From Gigaspora margarita (Eukaryota > Glomeromycota > Glomeromycetes > Diversisporales > Gigasporaceae): 64,000 nucleotides of DNA. The translations under genes were made by a program, and so were the position numbers. Shown here in pieces: positions 10,011 to 21,475 of this stretch (position 1 is its first letter; each line of letters opens with the position of its first letter). The DNA lies in the NCBI GenBank assembly GCA_009809945.1, contig WTPW01001119.1:55117-119116 (forward strand). Direction: 5' to 3'. Under the pieces are notes generated by a model. The model searched no databases. It was not told the DNA's origin and was given only the letters and a program-made list of their open reading frames with translations.

Positions 10011-10980
10011 AGAAGCAAAGATAATAGCTAACTGTAGAATGAGTGAAAATAAGTATGTAGAGTTAGTTTTTTGTATAGTAATAGAATTAGATATGATGAA
10101 GTATGAAAGTAGTTTAAAATATTTGTAAAATGTAAAAATAATACGTAATATATAATAAAGTATGTATTAATTAAAAATGTATACATTGAAAAAAATACAA
10201 CAACTCTTCCCAACGATCACTTGTACCAAAATTCTAAGCAAACATAAAACAAAAAATTTCTTTTAGTAATAGACGAAGCAACTTCATACATCGGTTCATA
10301 TAAAGGTCAACACTATTAAGTGGGACTCCTTTATATATTCGGCAAGCAAGCCAGAAGCGTCAGTTGTGCAAGATAACTAGCAGGGCGCTCTTGGTACAAG
10401 AAATTCTAGTAGAGGTTGGACCTTCTGTCGACGAAGATACCTTGGTTGGCTAGGTGGTGAACTAAAAGAAAATGAGTTTTTTAATACCCTCTTTAAGGTT
10501 TTTTGATATAAGTCCAAGAGAAAATTTTACGAACTCCTTCTACCATATTCTCGCTGAGCTTTTTTCGACTAGAATTTTGGCAAAAATGTGGGAAATTCAG
10601 CGTACCCCTCCAAAAGATTGACATTGTTGTTCCTATTCTAATTAGGAAGAAGGCACGTGAAGTAGTAAACAGAAATAATGTGTAATGAAGTTGCAATGCA
10701 TAGAAGTTGGTTGATCGGAGAAAATAAATTCTAGAACTTTCTTTTATGTATTATAATACTAGGTGAGGCGATTCCTTGTGCAGTATTATATAATTTTTAT
10801 CGTTTAGTGTTTAGACGTATTAACACCTTCATTTTCTATTTTTTCATGACTTTATTTCTGTTCTTCTCTTTTGTGTATGTCTTTTCTTTTTTTTATTTTG
10901 GGTTTGTTTGTAGGATTTCATTTAGTTGTATTTTCCTCCTTTACTTTTTTCCTTTTTTTTATTCATCTTTATGAGTAGCT
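10011..10980. other. Unassigned region with a less AT-rich island
   Basis: Positions 10300-10740 are richer in G+C than the surroundings and have codon-like texture on both strands. A 67-codon minus-strand frame (10493-10696) and broken plus-strand frames are present. No motif lets me assign a family. The island may be a decayed transposon gene belonging to the element bounded by the large inverted repeat. Confidence 0.35.
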
Positions 10981-11132
10981 CAGAGATGAAGTTTTTGAAG
11001 GAATGGTCTATGAAGAGGTAGCTGAGAACCTGGATATGTTCTCAAAAAAATATATGAGTAATGACATTTATGGCTTGAAGACTAACAAATATCAGTGCAA
11101 CAACCATACCTGGGCACTAGTGGAGTTGTCAG
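10981..11132 (+). pseudogene. Exon-like coding fragment, unknown
   Basis: A pyrimidine-rich stretch ending TTTATGAGTAG precedes an open stretch of about 50 codons. This contains DEVFEGMVYEEVAENLDMF and later YGLKTNKYQCNNHTW, and ends at TCAG followed by GTATTA, a possible 5' splice site. Amino-acid composition is protein-like, unlike the neighbouring chance frames. No flanking exon or known family was recognised. It may belong to the transposon framed by the inverted repeat at 7.6-13.2 kb. Confidence 0.35.
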
Positions 11133-11481
11133 GTATTAGCCTAATGTTATAGTTAGAAATAGTTTGTTTTGTATTTGTATATAAAATAAATTCTAATAAA
11201 TTAGCGCAAGGTTATTTGTATGGGGATTACTATTGATTTTTATCAGTTATTGACTAGTAATCGATTAGTGATTAAGTTAGTAATCGATAATAATCAGTAA
11301 TAATCGATAGTAATCAGATTAAAATCACAAATAATAATTCAATCAATACTATTATACTTTATACTTATTTTTAAACGTTTTATAGGTTTTCGCATATTTT
11401 CACAAAGTTTCACATTTTAATATAAAATTTTATATTTTTTTATTTATTATTATTATTATATATTATATTTTAAATTAAGGG

Positions 11482-11702
11482 TGTTATTTTATGGAGACAT
11501 GTCTCCATGGAGACCCTTTATATGAATAGCCAATCAAAATTAAGCATGTGACTAGATAATATGTTGTTTATTATTGGCCGATTAAAATTTTCTACAAACT
11601 TTCTAACTTTTATAATACAAAAACACAAATGAAAATTTTCTAACCCTAAATATGATTGGCTGCTATATGTAAAGTCCCATGGAGACATGTCTCCACATAT
11701 AA
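11482..11702. mobile_element. MITE with palindromic ends, copy 1 (about 220 bp)
   Basis: Both ends carry the self-complementary word GGAGACATGTCTCC in inverted context, bounded by TTATTTTAT on the left and ATATAATTTTC on the right. A second copy about 90 percent alike by eye is at 13452-13672 in the same orientation. I could not fix a target duplication. Confidence 0.65.
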
Positions 11703-12239
11703 TTTTCTTTAAATTAAATATATTTTATTTATTATATATTATTATACATTCTTTACAACAAAAAAAAAATAAAACTGAAACTGAAAAAAAAACAAAAACA
11801 AAAATAAAAATAATTTAAACTACTTTCACACTTTATCGCATAATATTAGCTCTATATACTTATTTTTCTTACCCTACAGTTAGCTATTATTTCTCTTCTT
11901 TGTTTTAACTATTATATTCGCTTATATTCGCTACTTTCTAAAAATAGTAGAGAAGTAAAAAAATAACAAAAAAAATGAAAACAAAAAAATAGTAATATTG
12001 TAAACTACTTTCACTCTTCGTCGTATAATACTAGCCCTATAGACTTATATTCGCTTCTATTCGCTTATATTCGCTATGTCCTAAAAAGTGTAGAGAAGTA
12101 AAAAAATAACAAAAAAAAAATGAAAACAAAAAATAGTAATAATTTAAACTACTTTTGCACTTCGTCGCATAATACCAGATACACTTATTTTCTTTACTCT
12201 CAGTTAGCTATTATTTCTCTTCGCTCATATTCGCTACTT

Positions 12240-13205
12240 TTGAAAGATAGTAGAAAAGTAAAAAAAAAACTATTTCTCAGAAGCGTAGGAGTTTTTGAAA
12301 TTGTCAGAGAATCTAGTAGGTTCTTGCAAAGTGGCAGAGAAGTTAGAGTTGGTGTTTTTGTAAAGTGCCAGAAAGTCAGGTTGCTTCTTGCAAAGTTCCG
12401 AAGAAAGTCAGGAATAAATAAAGTAAAAAAATAAGTAAAAAAAAAAAAAACAACTGAAAAACAAAATATGCTAGCAAACTTAATAAAAAAAAATAAACGA
12501 AGCCCCAAATCTTTATTTTTCTGAAGTAAGAGTTCAAATTTAGAAATTGTCGAAACCTAGTTGTGTTTTGTAAAGTGCTAGGTTAACTTGCAAATACTTG
12601 CGAATACTTGCGCCTAACTAAATTATTCTCTAAAGAAGCATGTTCTTACAAAGTACTGAAATAAAAAAAATTTAAAAAAAAAAAAACAAAAACAAAAAGT
12701 ATCAATTGAGAAAATATATAAGCAAAAACTTGCAAAAACTTGCACCTAACTAAATCATTTCTCTAAAGAAGCGTTCTTGAAGATTTAGAAGAGTTCTTGC
12801 AAAGTATTAGAAGTTTGAGTTGGCTTGTGAAGTCATATTGGTGTACTTGCATAGTGCTGAAAAGTTGTTAGTTTTCTTGCAAAGGGCTGGTGTTCTTGTA
12901 AAATGCCAAATAAAATGAAAAAAATTAAAAAATAAAAAAAAAAAAAAACAAAAACAAAAAAAACAAACCGAAAATAAAAAAAACAAAACAAACCGAAAAA
13001 AAAACAATGTAGAAGATCTAATTTATAAACAAAAGATCTAATCTGATCATGTAATACAAAATTTTATCAATACATCATACAAAATTTCAAAAAGTTTCGC
13101 AAATATAGTCCAATGCGCGCTTGGTATAATGCAGGTTACAGATCACTTGGTTTCACAGTTCTAAAATATTTTTGAAATATTCTGAACCATTTCGAAACTA
13201 CTACT
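12240..13205 (-). repeat. Right arm of the large inverted repeat
   Basis: This is the reverse complement of the family at 7552-10010. It has CTTGCAAAG words, A-rich tracts replacing T-rich ones, and GATCTAATCTGATC at 13035-13048 mirroring AGATCAGATTAGATC at 7781. Together the two arms bracket about 5.5 kb. The 104- and 102-codon overlapping frames at 12120-12508 on opposite strands are composed of these repeats and are not credible genes. Confidence 0.65.
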
Positions 13206-13239
13206 GTAATTTAAAAATAAAAAACAAAATATGATAGGT

Positions 13240-13440
13240 GGCGCTTCGCGCCATAATGAATACGATAACTATCGATTAGCAAATGTATAACGATTTATAT
13301 TTTAATTACGATATTTATCGATTATAGATATATATCGATTTATAACAAGTTAATCGATATATAATATTTAATTTTAATCGATATAAAATGATTATGTGTT
13401 ATATATCGATATATAGCTACTTAAAATATTTCGTGATGTA
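13240..13440. repeat. TATCGAT-rich low-complexity tract
   Basis: The word ATCGAT occurs repeatedly (for example 13273, 13316 and 13342) in an AT-only background. A related tract rich in AATCGATAGTAATC lies at 11245-11330. Nothing else is seen here. Confidence 0.55.
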
Positions 13441-13451
13441 TTTAATAAAGG

Positions 13452-13672
13452 GTGTTATTTTATGGAAACATGTCTCCATAGAGACCCTTTATATGAATAG
13501 CCAATCAAAGTTAAGCATGTGACTAGATAATATGTTGCTTATTATTGGCCAATTAAAATTTCCTACAAACTTTCTAACTTTTATAATACAAAAACACAAA
13601 TAAAAATTTCCTAATCCTAAATAAGATTGGCTGTTATATGTAGAATCGCCATGGAGATATGTCTCCACATAC
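13452..13672. mobile_element. MITE with palindromic ends, copy 2
   Basis: The sequence matches the element at 11482-11702 along its whole length, including AATAGCCAATCAAA and GCATGTGACTAGATAATATG. The end palindromes have decayed slightly (GGAAACATGTCTCC on the left). The right flank (13690-13800) mirrors the left flank of copy 1 at 11385-11470. Confidence 0.65.
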
Positions 13673-14179
13673 AATTTTCTTTTAATAAATATAAAATATA
13701 ATGTATAATAATAATAAATAAATAAATATAAAATTTTATATTAAATTGCAAAACCATGCAAAATATTGCAAAACTGTGCGAAATATTGCGAAAACCTGTA
13801 AAAAGCATAATTATGTGAATATATATATCGTTTATTTATTTTTTAAAAAATTTTGAAAATTTGCGAAAATTTTCAAAATATTGCAAAACAATGTGAAAAT
13901 ATCAAAATATTACCTCCTGTATGCATTAGTTTATTGATCTGCATGAGTATGCGACCCTGTAGAGAAGGTAATTTGCATTTTTTTATTTGATCTATTTTGC
14001 AATATTTCGCAATATATTTCAAAACATTTCAAAATAAATACTATAATATTACCGTAATATAATGTAATATTTATGTAATAAACCATATCAAACATAAGAT
14101 TTTCGTTATATTATGGGCCATAATATCTTATATAAAATTACATATATATATTTACTGATGTAGTATATAATAAAATAAG

Positions 14180-14760
14180 TACCAATTTCACCTATTTTTA
14201 TTTTGTCTGTTACTTTTTTTTCTCTTTGCTAACTTTTTTTCTTTTTGTAGCTTTTTGTTATGATGAAACATAAAATTGAACTAGAAGCAGAGATCTGAAG
14301 CAGGTAGGAAAGTAAAACTAGTATAATAAGATATATACCAGTTTCAATTATTTTTTTTTTATTAGATTTTTTTTTTGCTCACTAACTCTTTTCTTTTTTT
14401 TGCAGCTTTTTGTTGCCGTAAAACGCAAAATTAAACTAAAAATAGAAATTTTAAAGTGGATAAAAAAATAAAGCTATTATATAGTAAAATAATACCAGTT
14501 TCAATTATTCTTGTTAGTTTTTTTTTACTTTACTAATTCTTTTTTCTTTTGCAGTGAAACATGCAATTAATCGAGAATGGAGATCTGAACTATAAAATAT
14601 AAAATTAAGCCAAGAATAGAAATCTGAACCAGAAGTGAAGCTAAAACTAGTATATAAGTACCAGTTTCAATTTTTCTTTTAATGTTTGCTTATTTTTTTT
14701 ACTAATTCTTTTTTTGTAACTTTATCATTAAGAAAATGTGAAAATATATCTTTTTTAATT
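14180..14760 (+). repeat. Tandem series of about 150-bp T-tract units
   Basis: Four units start near ACCAGTTTCAATT or ACCAATTTCACCT. They run through a T-rich tract into TTTGTAGCTTTTTGTTA or TGCAGCTTTTTGTTG and end with AAACTAGTATA-like words. Single related units occur at 2495 and 7360. No frame crosses a unit. Confidence 0.6.
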
Positions 14761-15783
14761 TTTTTTTATGTTTGCAAAATGTTAAAGTTGATGAAAAAAA
14801 CGAGCTATATAGTCATAATACAGTAATATAGTAATTATGTTATAAAAAAATCACAGGTGCAAGAATATGTAATAAATTAAATTTTTCAAATAAAATAAAG
14901 TTTTAATCAATTATTTTTATTATTTATATAATGATAATAATTATGATATTAAAATTTCATAATAAATAAAAATAGTTACAAAGTTATTTACAAATCTGAA
15001 TTAAATTATATAGTACAAACCCAAATTAAATACATATTTTAAAATCTATACTAAATTTATATTGCGAAACCCAAGTCACAAAATCTAAGCTATATATACT
15101 AGTGATTGAACCAGTTGGCCTATAATTGAGTAACTAACCCGAACCAAAAGAAATACAGTTAACTAATTAAATAAAATGCTTAATCAGGTAATTCAGCATA
15201 ATTGATTGATAGTCAGTTAACCAATTACAAAAATAGTAAGAACAGTTTTTTCTTTACATTTGTAGATCTAGCTAATGTTTTAACCCAGATTGGGTAAGCC
15301 ATACAGGTCGCAGGTTAGAAATTAATATAACCCAGATCAAACGGGTTAGGATTAGGAATAGTAATGCATCTGCCAAATTTACTATTGAAGAGTTTGTATT
15401 TTTATTGTCTAATAATTTTGGATTTGCTATATTGAGCTAAAGCAATTTTTGACGATTGTTATATTTAAAATTTTAAGTTATAATAAATTTTTGCATTTGC
15501 CGAAATTAAATCAACTTATATATATTATTGATAGACCAGTTATTTAAATATTGAATGCTATAAAAATTATAATCTGGTTAATTTGGTTAAACCAGTTGAT
15601 CCAGACAACTCAGGTTAACCAGTAATTTGATTAGAAATTCTGACCTAGTTGATTCAGATAATTCGAATAATGCAGGTCAACTGAGTTAACCAAATAGTTC
15701 TGATTAATTTGATTGAAATAGGATAGAACTGGTTTGGGTAACTGATTAATAATTTTGTTTCTGGTTCAAATTACTAATATATA
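14761..15783. other. AT-rich spacer with GGTTAACC-type words
   Basis: There is no gene. Words such as CCAGTTGATCCAGA, GGTTAACC and AACCAGTT recur between 15280 and 15740, and again near 17180-17250, as a diffuse low-complexity repeat. Confidence 0.45.
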
Positions 15784-16101
15784 CCGTATATTCCTGAAAA
15801 TAAGCTACCTTTTTTGGGCCAAAAAATTATACAAAAAAACGGGGGATAGCTTATTTTTAGCGTATAGATATTTTTGAAAAAATTGAAAAGTGTACTAATA
15901 AAAAGTTGTCCAAATGCCACCAACTTTTTATTGTAGGTGTATTTTGATGCGCTAAACAACTTTACTTAATCGAACTTTTGAAGTTTACTTAGTATAAAAA
16001 AAGTTTTATATGTAATAACTGCTAACGCGTTTTTTGAGATTTTTTAAAAAAAACAGGGGGGTAGCTTATTTTCGAAGTAGCTTATTTTTGGAAATATACA
16101 G
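15784..16101. mobile_element. ATAAGCTACC-family MITE, 318 bp
   Basis: The inverted termini read CCGTATATTCCTGAAAATAA on the left and CTGTATATTTCCAAAAATAA on the right. TA flanks both sides (15782-15783 and 16102-16103). Additional ATAAGCTA boxes lie just inside each end. The element is non-coding; the 61-62 codon frames over it are accidental. Confidence 0.8.
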
Positions 16102-16557
16102 TACTGTGAAACTCATACTAAATATATATCACAAAACCCAAGCTAAATACCAAAATACTAATACTAAATATATGTCAAAATATATTGCAAAACCCAAATT
16201 AAATATATATAGTAAGATCTAAACAATACTAAATATATGTTGCAAGATCTAAACAAAGCTAAGATCTAAACAAACTAAAAAGTTAAACTTTGTGAAGTTT
16301 AAATTTTTAAAAAATTGAAAAAAAGGTTTAATTTAAAATTTGCTTCTCTTCCTTTTTATTAAATTTGATTCTTTCTAAAAAAAACTCATGTGTTTTGAGA
16401 TAGACTTATAAGTTTTATTATATTCTCTAGAAGAGACAACAAATTTGACATGTGATTTTGGGATATATATTTTATTTACACCCAATCAACATGTGACTTT
16501 TTGCAGATTATTGAATATTTTGAGAACTAAATTAAGGTTCAATTCTATAAATTAACC

Positions 16558-16697
16558 GATATGAATATGTTTCTTATAATTTCGTCTATTCAAAAAAAGT
16601 ATCAATTAATTTTGTCTTTTAAGTAAAATAGGTCAAAAACAATTTTGTCTTCAAATTTTAATTTTGGGTTTTAAAACCCAAAATATTTTTGTTCTTA
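16558..16697 (+). repeat. Partial copy of the gag-interrupting MITE family (3' part)
   Basis: It follows the last 138 bp of the full copy at 22588-22820, with TTCTTATAATTTCGTCTATTC, then CAATTTTGTCTTCAAATTTT, then a GGGTTTTAAAACCC hairpin. It is diverged and lacks the left half. The spacer from here to 17345 shows no gene. Confidence 0.6.
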
Positions 16698-17345
16698 TAT
16701 ATAATTATAACATGCTATCTCTGTACTAGTATATACATACAGGTATTAATAAATTAATTTGCAAATTTGTGTAATGTATAATTATAACTAAAAAAATTAA
16801 AACTAATTTGAGAGATAACTTAAAAATTAAAAGATTTATAGTTTATACTAAAATTTTGCAAAAAATATTTTTTGTTAGAACTTGAAGAGTAGTTTTATAA
16901 GTAAAATTTCAAATTATTATGTACCTGTATATACACACTAGTGTGCAAATAGAAATTCTCTAAAGTAAAATATATATATTAGACTAGGTCTAAGGGCCCG
17001 GACATTGTGCAGTTTTAAATTTTTCTTTATTTTAGTTTTTAATTGTTTATTTTAGAATTTTAATAGTTTTTTAATTTATATATTTTATATTGAATAAATT
17101 TATTCGTTGTATATGCGACATTGTCGCACTTGCCACAGATCAATAACATTAGATATAAAATAAAACTAGTGGTCATATCCTAAGGTATTGTAACCAGTTA
17201 ACTGTTAGGTTATTTAGATAACCAGATTATAAAATTGACTATCAGATTACATAGAATATTTGGTTACCCTAAGAGATAATATAGGGTAATATAGAATAAA
17301 ATATATATGTTGTATATATGTATATCTCTGCATCAGATTGAGATA

Positions 17346-18668
17346 CCGTATGTGTCTGAAAATAAGCTATCCTTTTTGGCCAAAAAATTCTACAAAAAAC
17401 GTAGGATAACTTATTTTTGAAATATTGAATTTTTTGAAAAAATTGAAAAATATACTAATAAAAAGTTGTCCAAATGATACCAAATTTTTACTATATGTGT
17501 ATTTTGATGTTCTAAACAAGTTTACTTAATAGCACTTTTAGGTTTACTTAGTAAAATTTAGAAAGGGTGTGGCGACTTAGGGAAGTTGGTAAGTTGTTAC
17601 CCCAAGCGGCATGTCTAGGGTTCAAATCCCAATGGCGATGCTTTGAAAATAAAACCTGTGGTACAGTAACTATTGTCTTGTCGATCGGTTGGGTATATTA
17701 CCTGTAATCCTTAGTTACAATCTAGAATGGGAGCTCTCAGGCGTATTTGTGTATCATTACACAGACAAATCCAAGGAACCAGAGAAATGGAAACCCGTTT
17801 GGCAAGTCCCGAGTAAGGAGGTAGCAAAGATCTTTGACAGTATTACCAAAACCGGAGAATCAGAAACTGAAGCCAGAATATCAGATGAATAAAGACCCTC
17901 AGGGACGGGGGTTTACCAACCTGGCCGCTAGAGTTGCACCAGAAAAAAAGGACCTACACTATAGAAGTAGGTACCAAGGGAAGAAAGAACCATAGTAGCA
18001 CCTAATGCCGGGTTAATCGACCCTTCTGGGCTAACTGGTTTGGAAGTTTGGAAAGCTGGTATAAGGATCGGTAAGATAGTAGATGTGGGTGCTGGGGTTG
18101 GAGCGAACCTTACAAGGGCATGAAGTAGATAATAGTAGCAGTTTAATGGTTAGCCCTAACTGCAAGTATATAGGTAAAGCTATAGCGTAAGTTACTGAAG
18201 TGTAGATAATACCTGGGTGGAACAGGGACTACTCTACCAAGTTTTCTGTGAGAATAAACTAGTTCTAAGGGTTATGGCAGTAAATGTTCCAGGGTCCGAA
18301 CTGACTGTATATGTACCACGAATACTGGTGAAACAGTTGAGATTGGTCAAAAGAGCTGAAGATCAGAGGGTTTAAATAGGCAATTCCCGTAGTTGGGTTG
18401 CAGGTATGGCATCTAGTGTAGAACTTTCGGGCAAACCACTTAAATTAGACACCAAAATGTATGTACGGCTAGTTGTACTCTCATCCAAGTGTAATTTTCT
18501 GATGTGTAAACTGAATAAATCCTATGCCCCAAGCAGGCACTTTGAAATCAAAAAAAAGTAAAATTTAGACTTTTACATGTAGTAACTGCTAACAGAATTT
18601 TTAAGATTTTTAAAAAAAATCAGGAGGTAGTTTATTTTCAAAGATAGCTTATTTGTGGCAATATTCGT
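17346..18668. mobile_element. ATAAGCTACC-family MITE split by a SINE
   Basis: The left end CCGTATGTGTCTGAAAATAA follows TA (17344-17345). The right end, GATAGCTTATTTGTGGCAATA and following, is decayed near 18668. Between them lies SINE copy 2, with its 13-bp target duplication wholly inside the MITE. Removing the SINE leaves about 320 bp, the size of the copy at 15784. The MITE therefore inserted first. Confidence 0.7.
17563..18556 (+). mobile_element. tRNA-derived SINE, copy 2
   Basis: A perfect 13-bp duplication AGTAAAATTTAGA flanks the element (17550-17562 and 18557-18569), and it ends in a short A-run. The tRNA-like head has a box A-like TTAGGGAAGTTGG and a consensus box B GGTTCAAATCC (17610-17625), different from the head of copies 1 and 3. 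Its 3' body from about 18375 matches SINE copy 1 (GGCAATTCCCGTAGTTGGGT and following). The 67-codon frame at 17689 is inside the SINE and has no recognisable domain. Confidence 0.85.
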
Positions 18669-19650
18669 TAATCTGATACACAACATATACCAAAACAAGC
18701 TTTTGACAAAATGCTAAATGTAGTATATATTTTGTTAATGAAATATAATAAGCCTGTATTATTATAAATTAAGTATCTGAATTTAATACAAAATATAATT
18801 GTAATTAATCAACGTTTCAACATTAAACTTTCTGTATAAATGTGAAATAACTCACAAAAGTGTATTTTGAATTTGATCAAATTAAGCTTAATCAAACAAT
18901 GCCCCTAAGCATTATTTTCGTTTATACTATTATCATCTGTTTCTGGTTTAGTGTGACTGCGCATGGTTAAACAAACTATAAATTATTTAATATTGTTTAA
19001 TTAATTCTGTAATTTGATTGAACAATAATCTAATTACATGATATCTAAATATAACAGGACCCCTAAATACTAATATTATATATATATATAACCTTTGTTT
19101 TTAAACTTCATATAAGTGTACACTTAAATTTTATTATAAAATGTACACAAACATTAAAGCAATAGTTAAGTGTACGATATACCTTTAAATTATAATTTTA
19201 AATTTATAATTTTAATTAAAAATAAATTAATGTACAACAAAGATATAATAAATGTTTAAAATTAAATTATTTCTAAAAAAAGTAAAAGTCAATAAATTAT
19301 ATCTATATCTTAAAATTTCTAGTAATTAAAATTGGTAATATTCAATTTTATACAATGTTGTAATTCACAAAAGTTTTATCTTTTTGTAAAGCAACAATAA
19401 TATGTTACTAATTTGAAATTAGATTTCAAATTTGTATGATTTATTAAATATTAGTCAAAATTTGAGATATAAACTTGATAATCACACTTTTTGCAAAATT
19501 CTCATAACATGTTAATGTGTTAGCACATAGGTATATTAAAGTGTTAGGTTTAGCAGTATCATTATTAATAGCATATAGCATGTTAAATAGCATATTAATA
19601 TGCTAGATAACACATTAATATATCATATATCGGATATTAAATTATAATGT
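18669..19650. other. AT-rich spacer
   Basis: I see only a short TA run near 19080 and words repeating GCATATTAA near 19560-19620. There is no gene or bounded element. The last four bases ATGT are the left copy of the LTR-element target duplication. Confidence 0.5.
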
Positions 19651-20309
19651 TGTTATAGAACGAGTAGTTAATGTTATTAGAAAATTTATTATTATTTTTA
19701 TTTTATTATTATTATTATCTTTAGTATTTCATATATTGTTATTATTATTTGGGAAGTTAGACATTTAGAATAGTTCATATCGCTTATAACGCTTATACCG
19801 CTTATAACGCTTATACCGCTTATAACACTTATATCGCTTATAATGCTTATATCGCTTATAACGCTTATACCGCTTATAACACTTATACCGTTTATACTGC
19901 TTATAACAATTATATCGCTTATAAACTTATGTCGCTCATGATGATTGTAACATTTATCATTGTAAATCAATGCTTATAACGCTTATTCTAAAATGTATTT
20001 AAAAACATAGAATTTTCCTTAGTCAAATTAGACTCAGACACCCACTTCTCTTTATATTTATTAAATATCTTGTAAAAGGAATTTCTTAGGGATAGAAGCC
20101 TAGGAATAGCCCTCTTGCTTATTATTATTAAATAAAGAAACTATTGTTAACTCTAAATACTGTCACGAACCGCCTACAGAGAAGAGTATAATTTCTTACA
20201 GACTAAGGAATTATACCTGCCTCTTGAACACCACTATAAACCGCTAAAAGATCCTGTGGCCATGTCGTTGTTATAGTAAGGAGTATAAGAAGGCCTCCCT
20301 ACTGTAACA
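19651..20309 (+). repeat. 5' LTR
   Basis: It runs from TGTTATAG to GTAACA and is about 659 bp. Positions 19775-19985 hold an imperfect minisatellite of the 9-mer CGCTTATAA. The right LTR has the same layout with a differently ordered minisatellite. The minus-strand frames over this array encode only simple Tyr-Lys-Arg or Ile-Ser-Gly repeats and are not genes. Confidence 0.93.
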
Positions 20310-20311
20310 TT

Positions 20312-20327
20312 TGGTGCCTTCTAGCGG
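20312..20327 (+). other. Primer-binding site
   Basis: TGGTGCCTTCTAGCGG begins two bases after the 5' LTR. It starts with TGG, complementary to a tRNA CCA end, which is where reverse transcription of LTR elements is primed. I did not identify which tRNA it pairs with. Confidence 0.75.
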
Positions 20328-20623
20328 AAAGCTTTTAAAACATTTGGATACTATTGAAATTACTTACACTACATTGCTGCTGTTTATCCTAAAAGGACTC
20401 TTTCTCTATAATTACTGCTGCTGTTTTATCTACTTTATTAATACTTCTTTTGCTGCTATTTAATTCTCTCTTGCTGCTGTTATTCTCTCTTGCTGCTATT
20501 TATCTATTTCCTCATCTCCTATTGAAACTTACTTCTAGCTGCTGTATTCTAGTAACTGTATTTACTAACAAACACCACTAACAATTAACCACTTCAAAGA
20601 CTTAGCTCAGAGTCATAAGGCAT

Positions 20624-21240
20624 ATGATTACTGACATCAACGAATTATATAATCGACATATTAGAAATCACCTAGCAGAACATTATCAGAACCCTGTTCT
20701 TCCTTTTTCTTCTCTTCAATTAAGTGCACCTGATCTTTCTTGTCAAGAGTATTATCCTCCTCCTAGAACTAGTGGTCGAATATTTTCTCAAATACCCTTT
20801 GGAAGATTTTGGTGTTGGTATTCTGAAACTATCACGCTAACACTTATAGTAGCCAAACTACTAGTAACTTTGCTTGTCTAACTGCTACTCGAGACTCTTC
20901 TACTATTCGTGCCTGTATCAGAGATATTATTTTTAGCAGCTACTACCAAGTAGACATTGTAAACACAGGAGAAATTGCTGTTGCCATTCTCCAACAATAC
21001 ACCAACCATACTATTCTACCTCCTATAGACTTTGACGATTATACTATTTTTGACTATTACCTTGATCCAGAACCTGAATCTTATCACTGACCATACGATC
21101 CATATCCAGACTTTGGCTCTTCTATTGCTGAAGCATCTACTCAAACCCTCACAACTACACCTTTCCTTGACACCCTTGTTGCCCTCCTCTTCTAGCCCCA
21201 ATCTACATCCTCTTGGTGACAATCATAGTACTACTAGCTC
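20624..21240 (+). pseudogene. Leader ORF of the retrotransposon (pre-gag)
   Basis: An open frame starts at ATG 20624 (MITDINELYNRHIRNHLAEH). It shifts frame near 20840 and continues to about 21200 with acidic, Asp/Tyr-rich sequence such as PPIDFDDYTIFDYYLDPEPE. A TGA at 21088 stands between SYH and PYDPYPDF. I recognise no domain. Its position upstream of gag makes it an accessory or gag-leader region of this family. It is broken by at least one frameshift. Confidence 0.5.
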
Positions 21241-21475
21241 TCACTCTTCTCGAATCCCACGTATTAGTTTAACTGCAAGTCCTGTAACTTTAACACCCCA
21301 ACAACTATAAGTTGATCTTGAACATTTCTTTGANACTACTACTACCTTTGAATTAAATCAACACCTACCTGACACTGTCCCGGAAACTGCTGAAGAAAAC
21401 TAAGCACCACCTTCACCACTACCTACAATCAACTTACCTATACTCAACCCACCAGTAATCAATCTACCTTCCAAT

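Noticed and set aside
12120..12508. Overlapping 104- and 102-codon frames on opposite strands
   Set aside because: They lie wholly in the inverted-repeat arm, consist of A/T-run translations, and match the reverse complement of non-coding repeat units at 8-10 kb.
19698..19970. Minus-strand frame with repeated Ile-Ser-Gly or Tyr-Lys-Arg units, as at 29180-29435
   Set aside because: It is the translation of the CGCTTATAA minisatellite in the LTRs; the same DNA gives other simple repeats in other phases and shows no start context.
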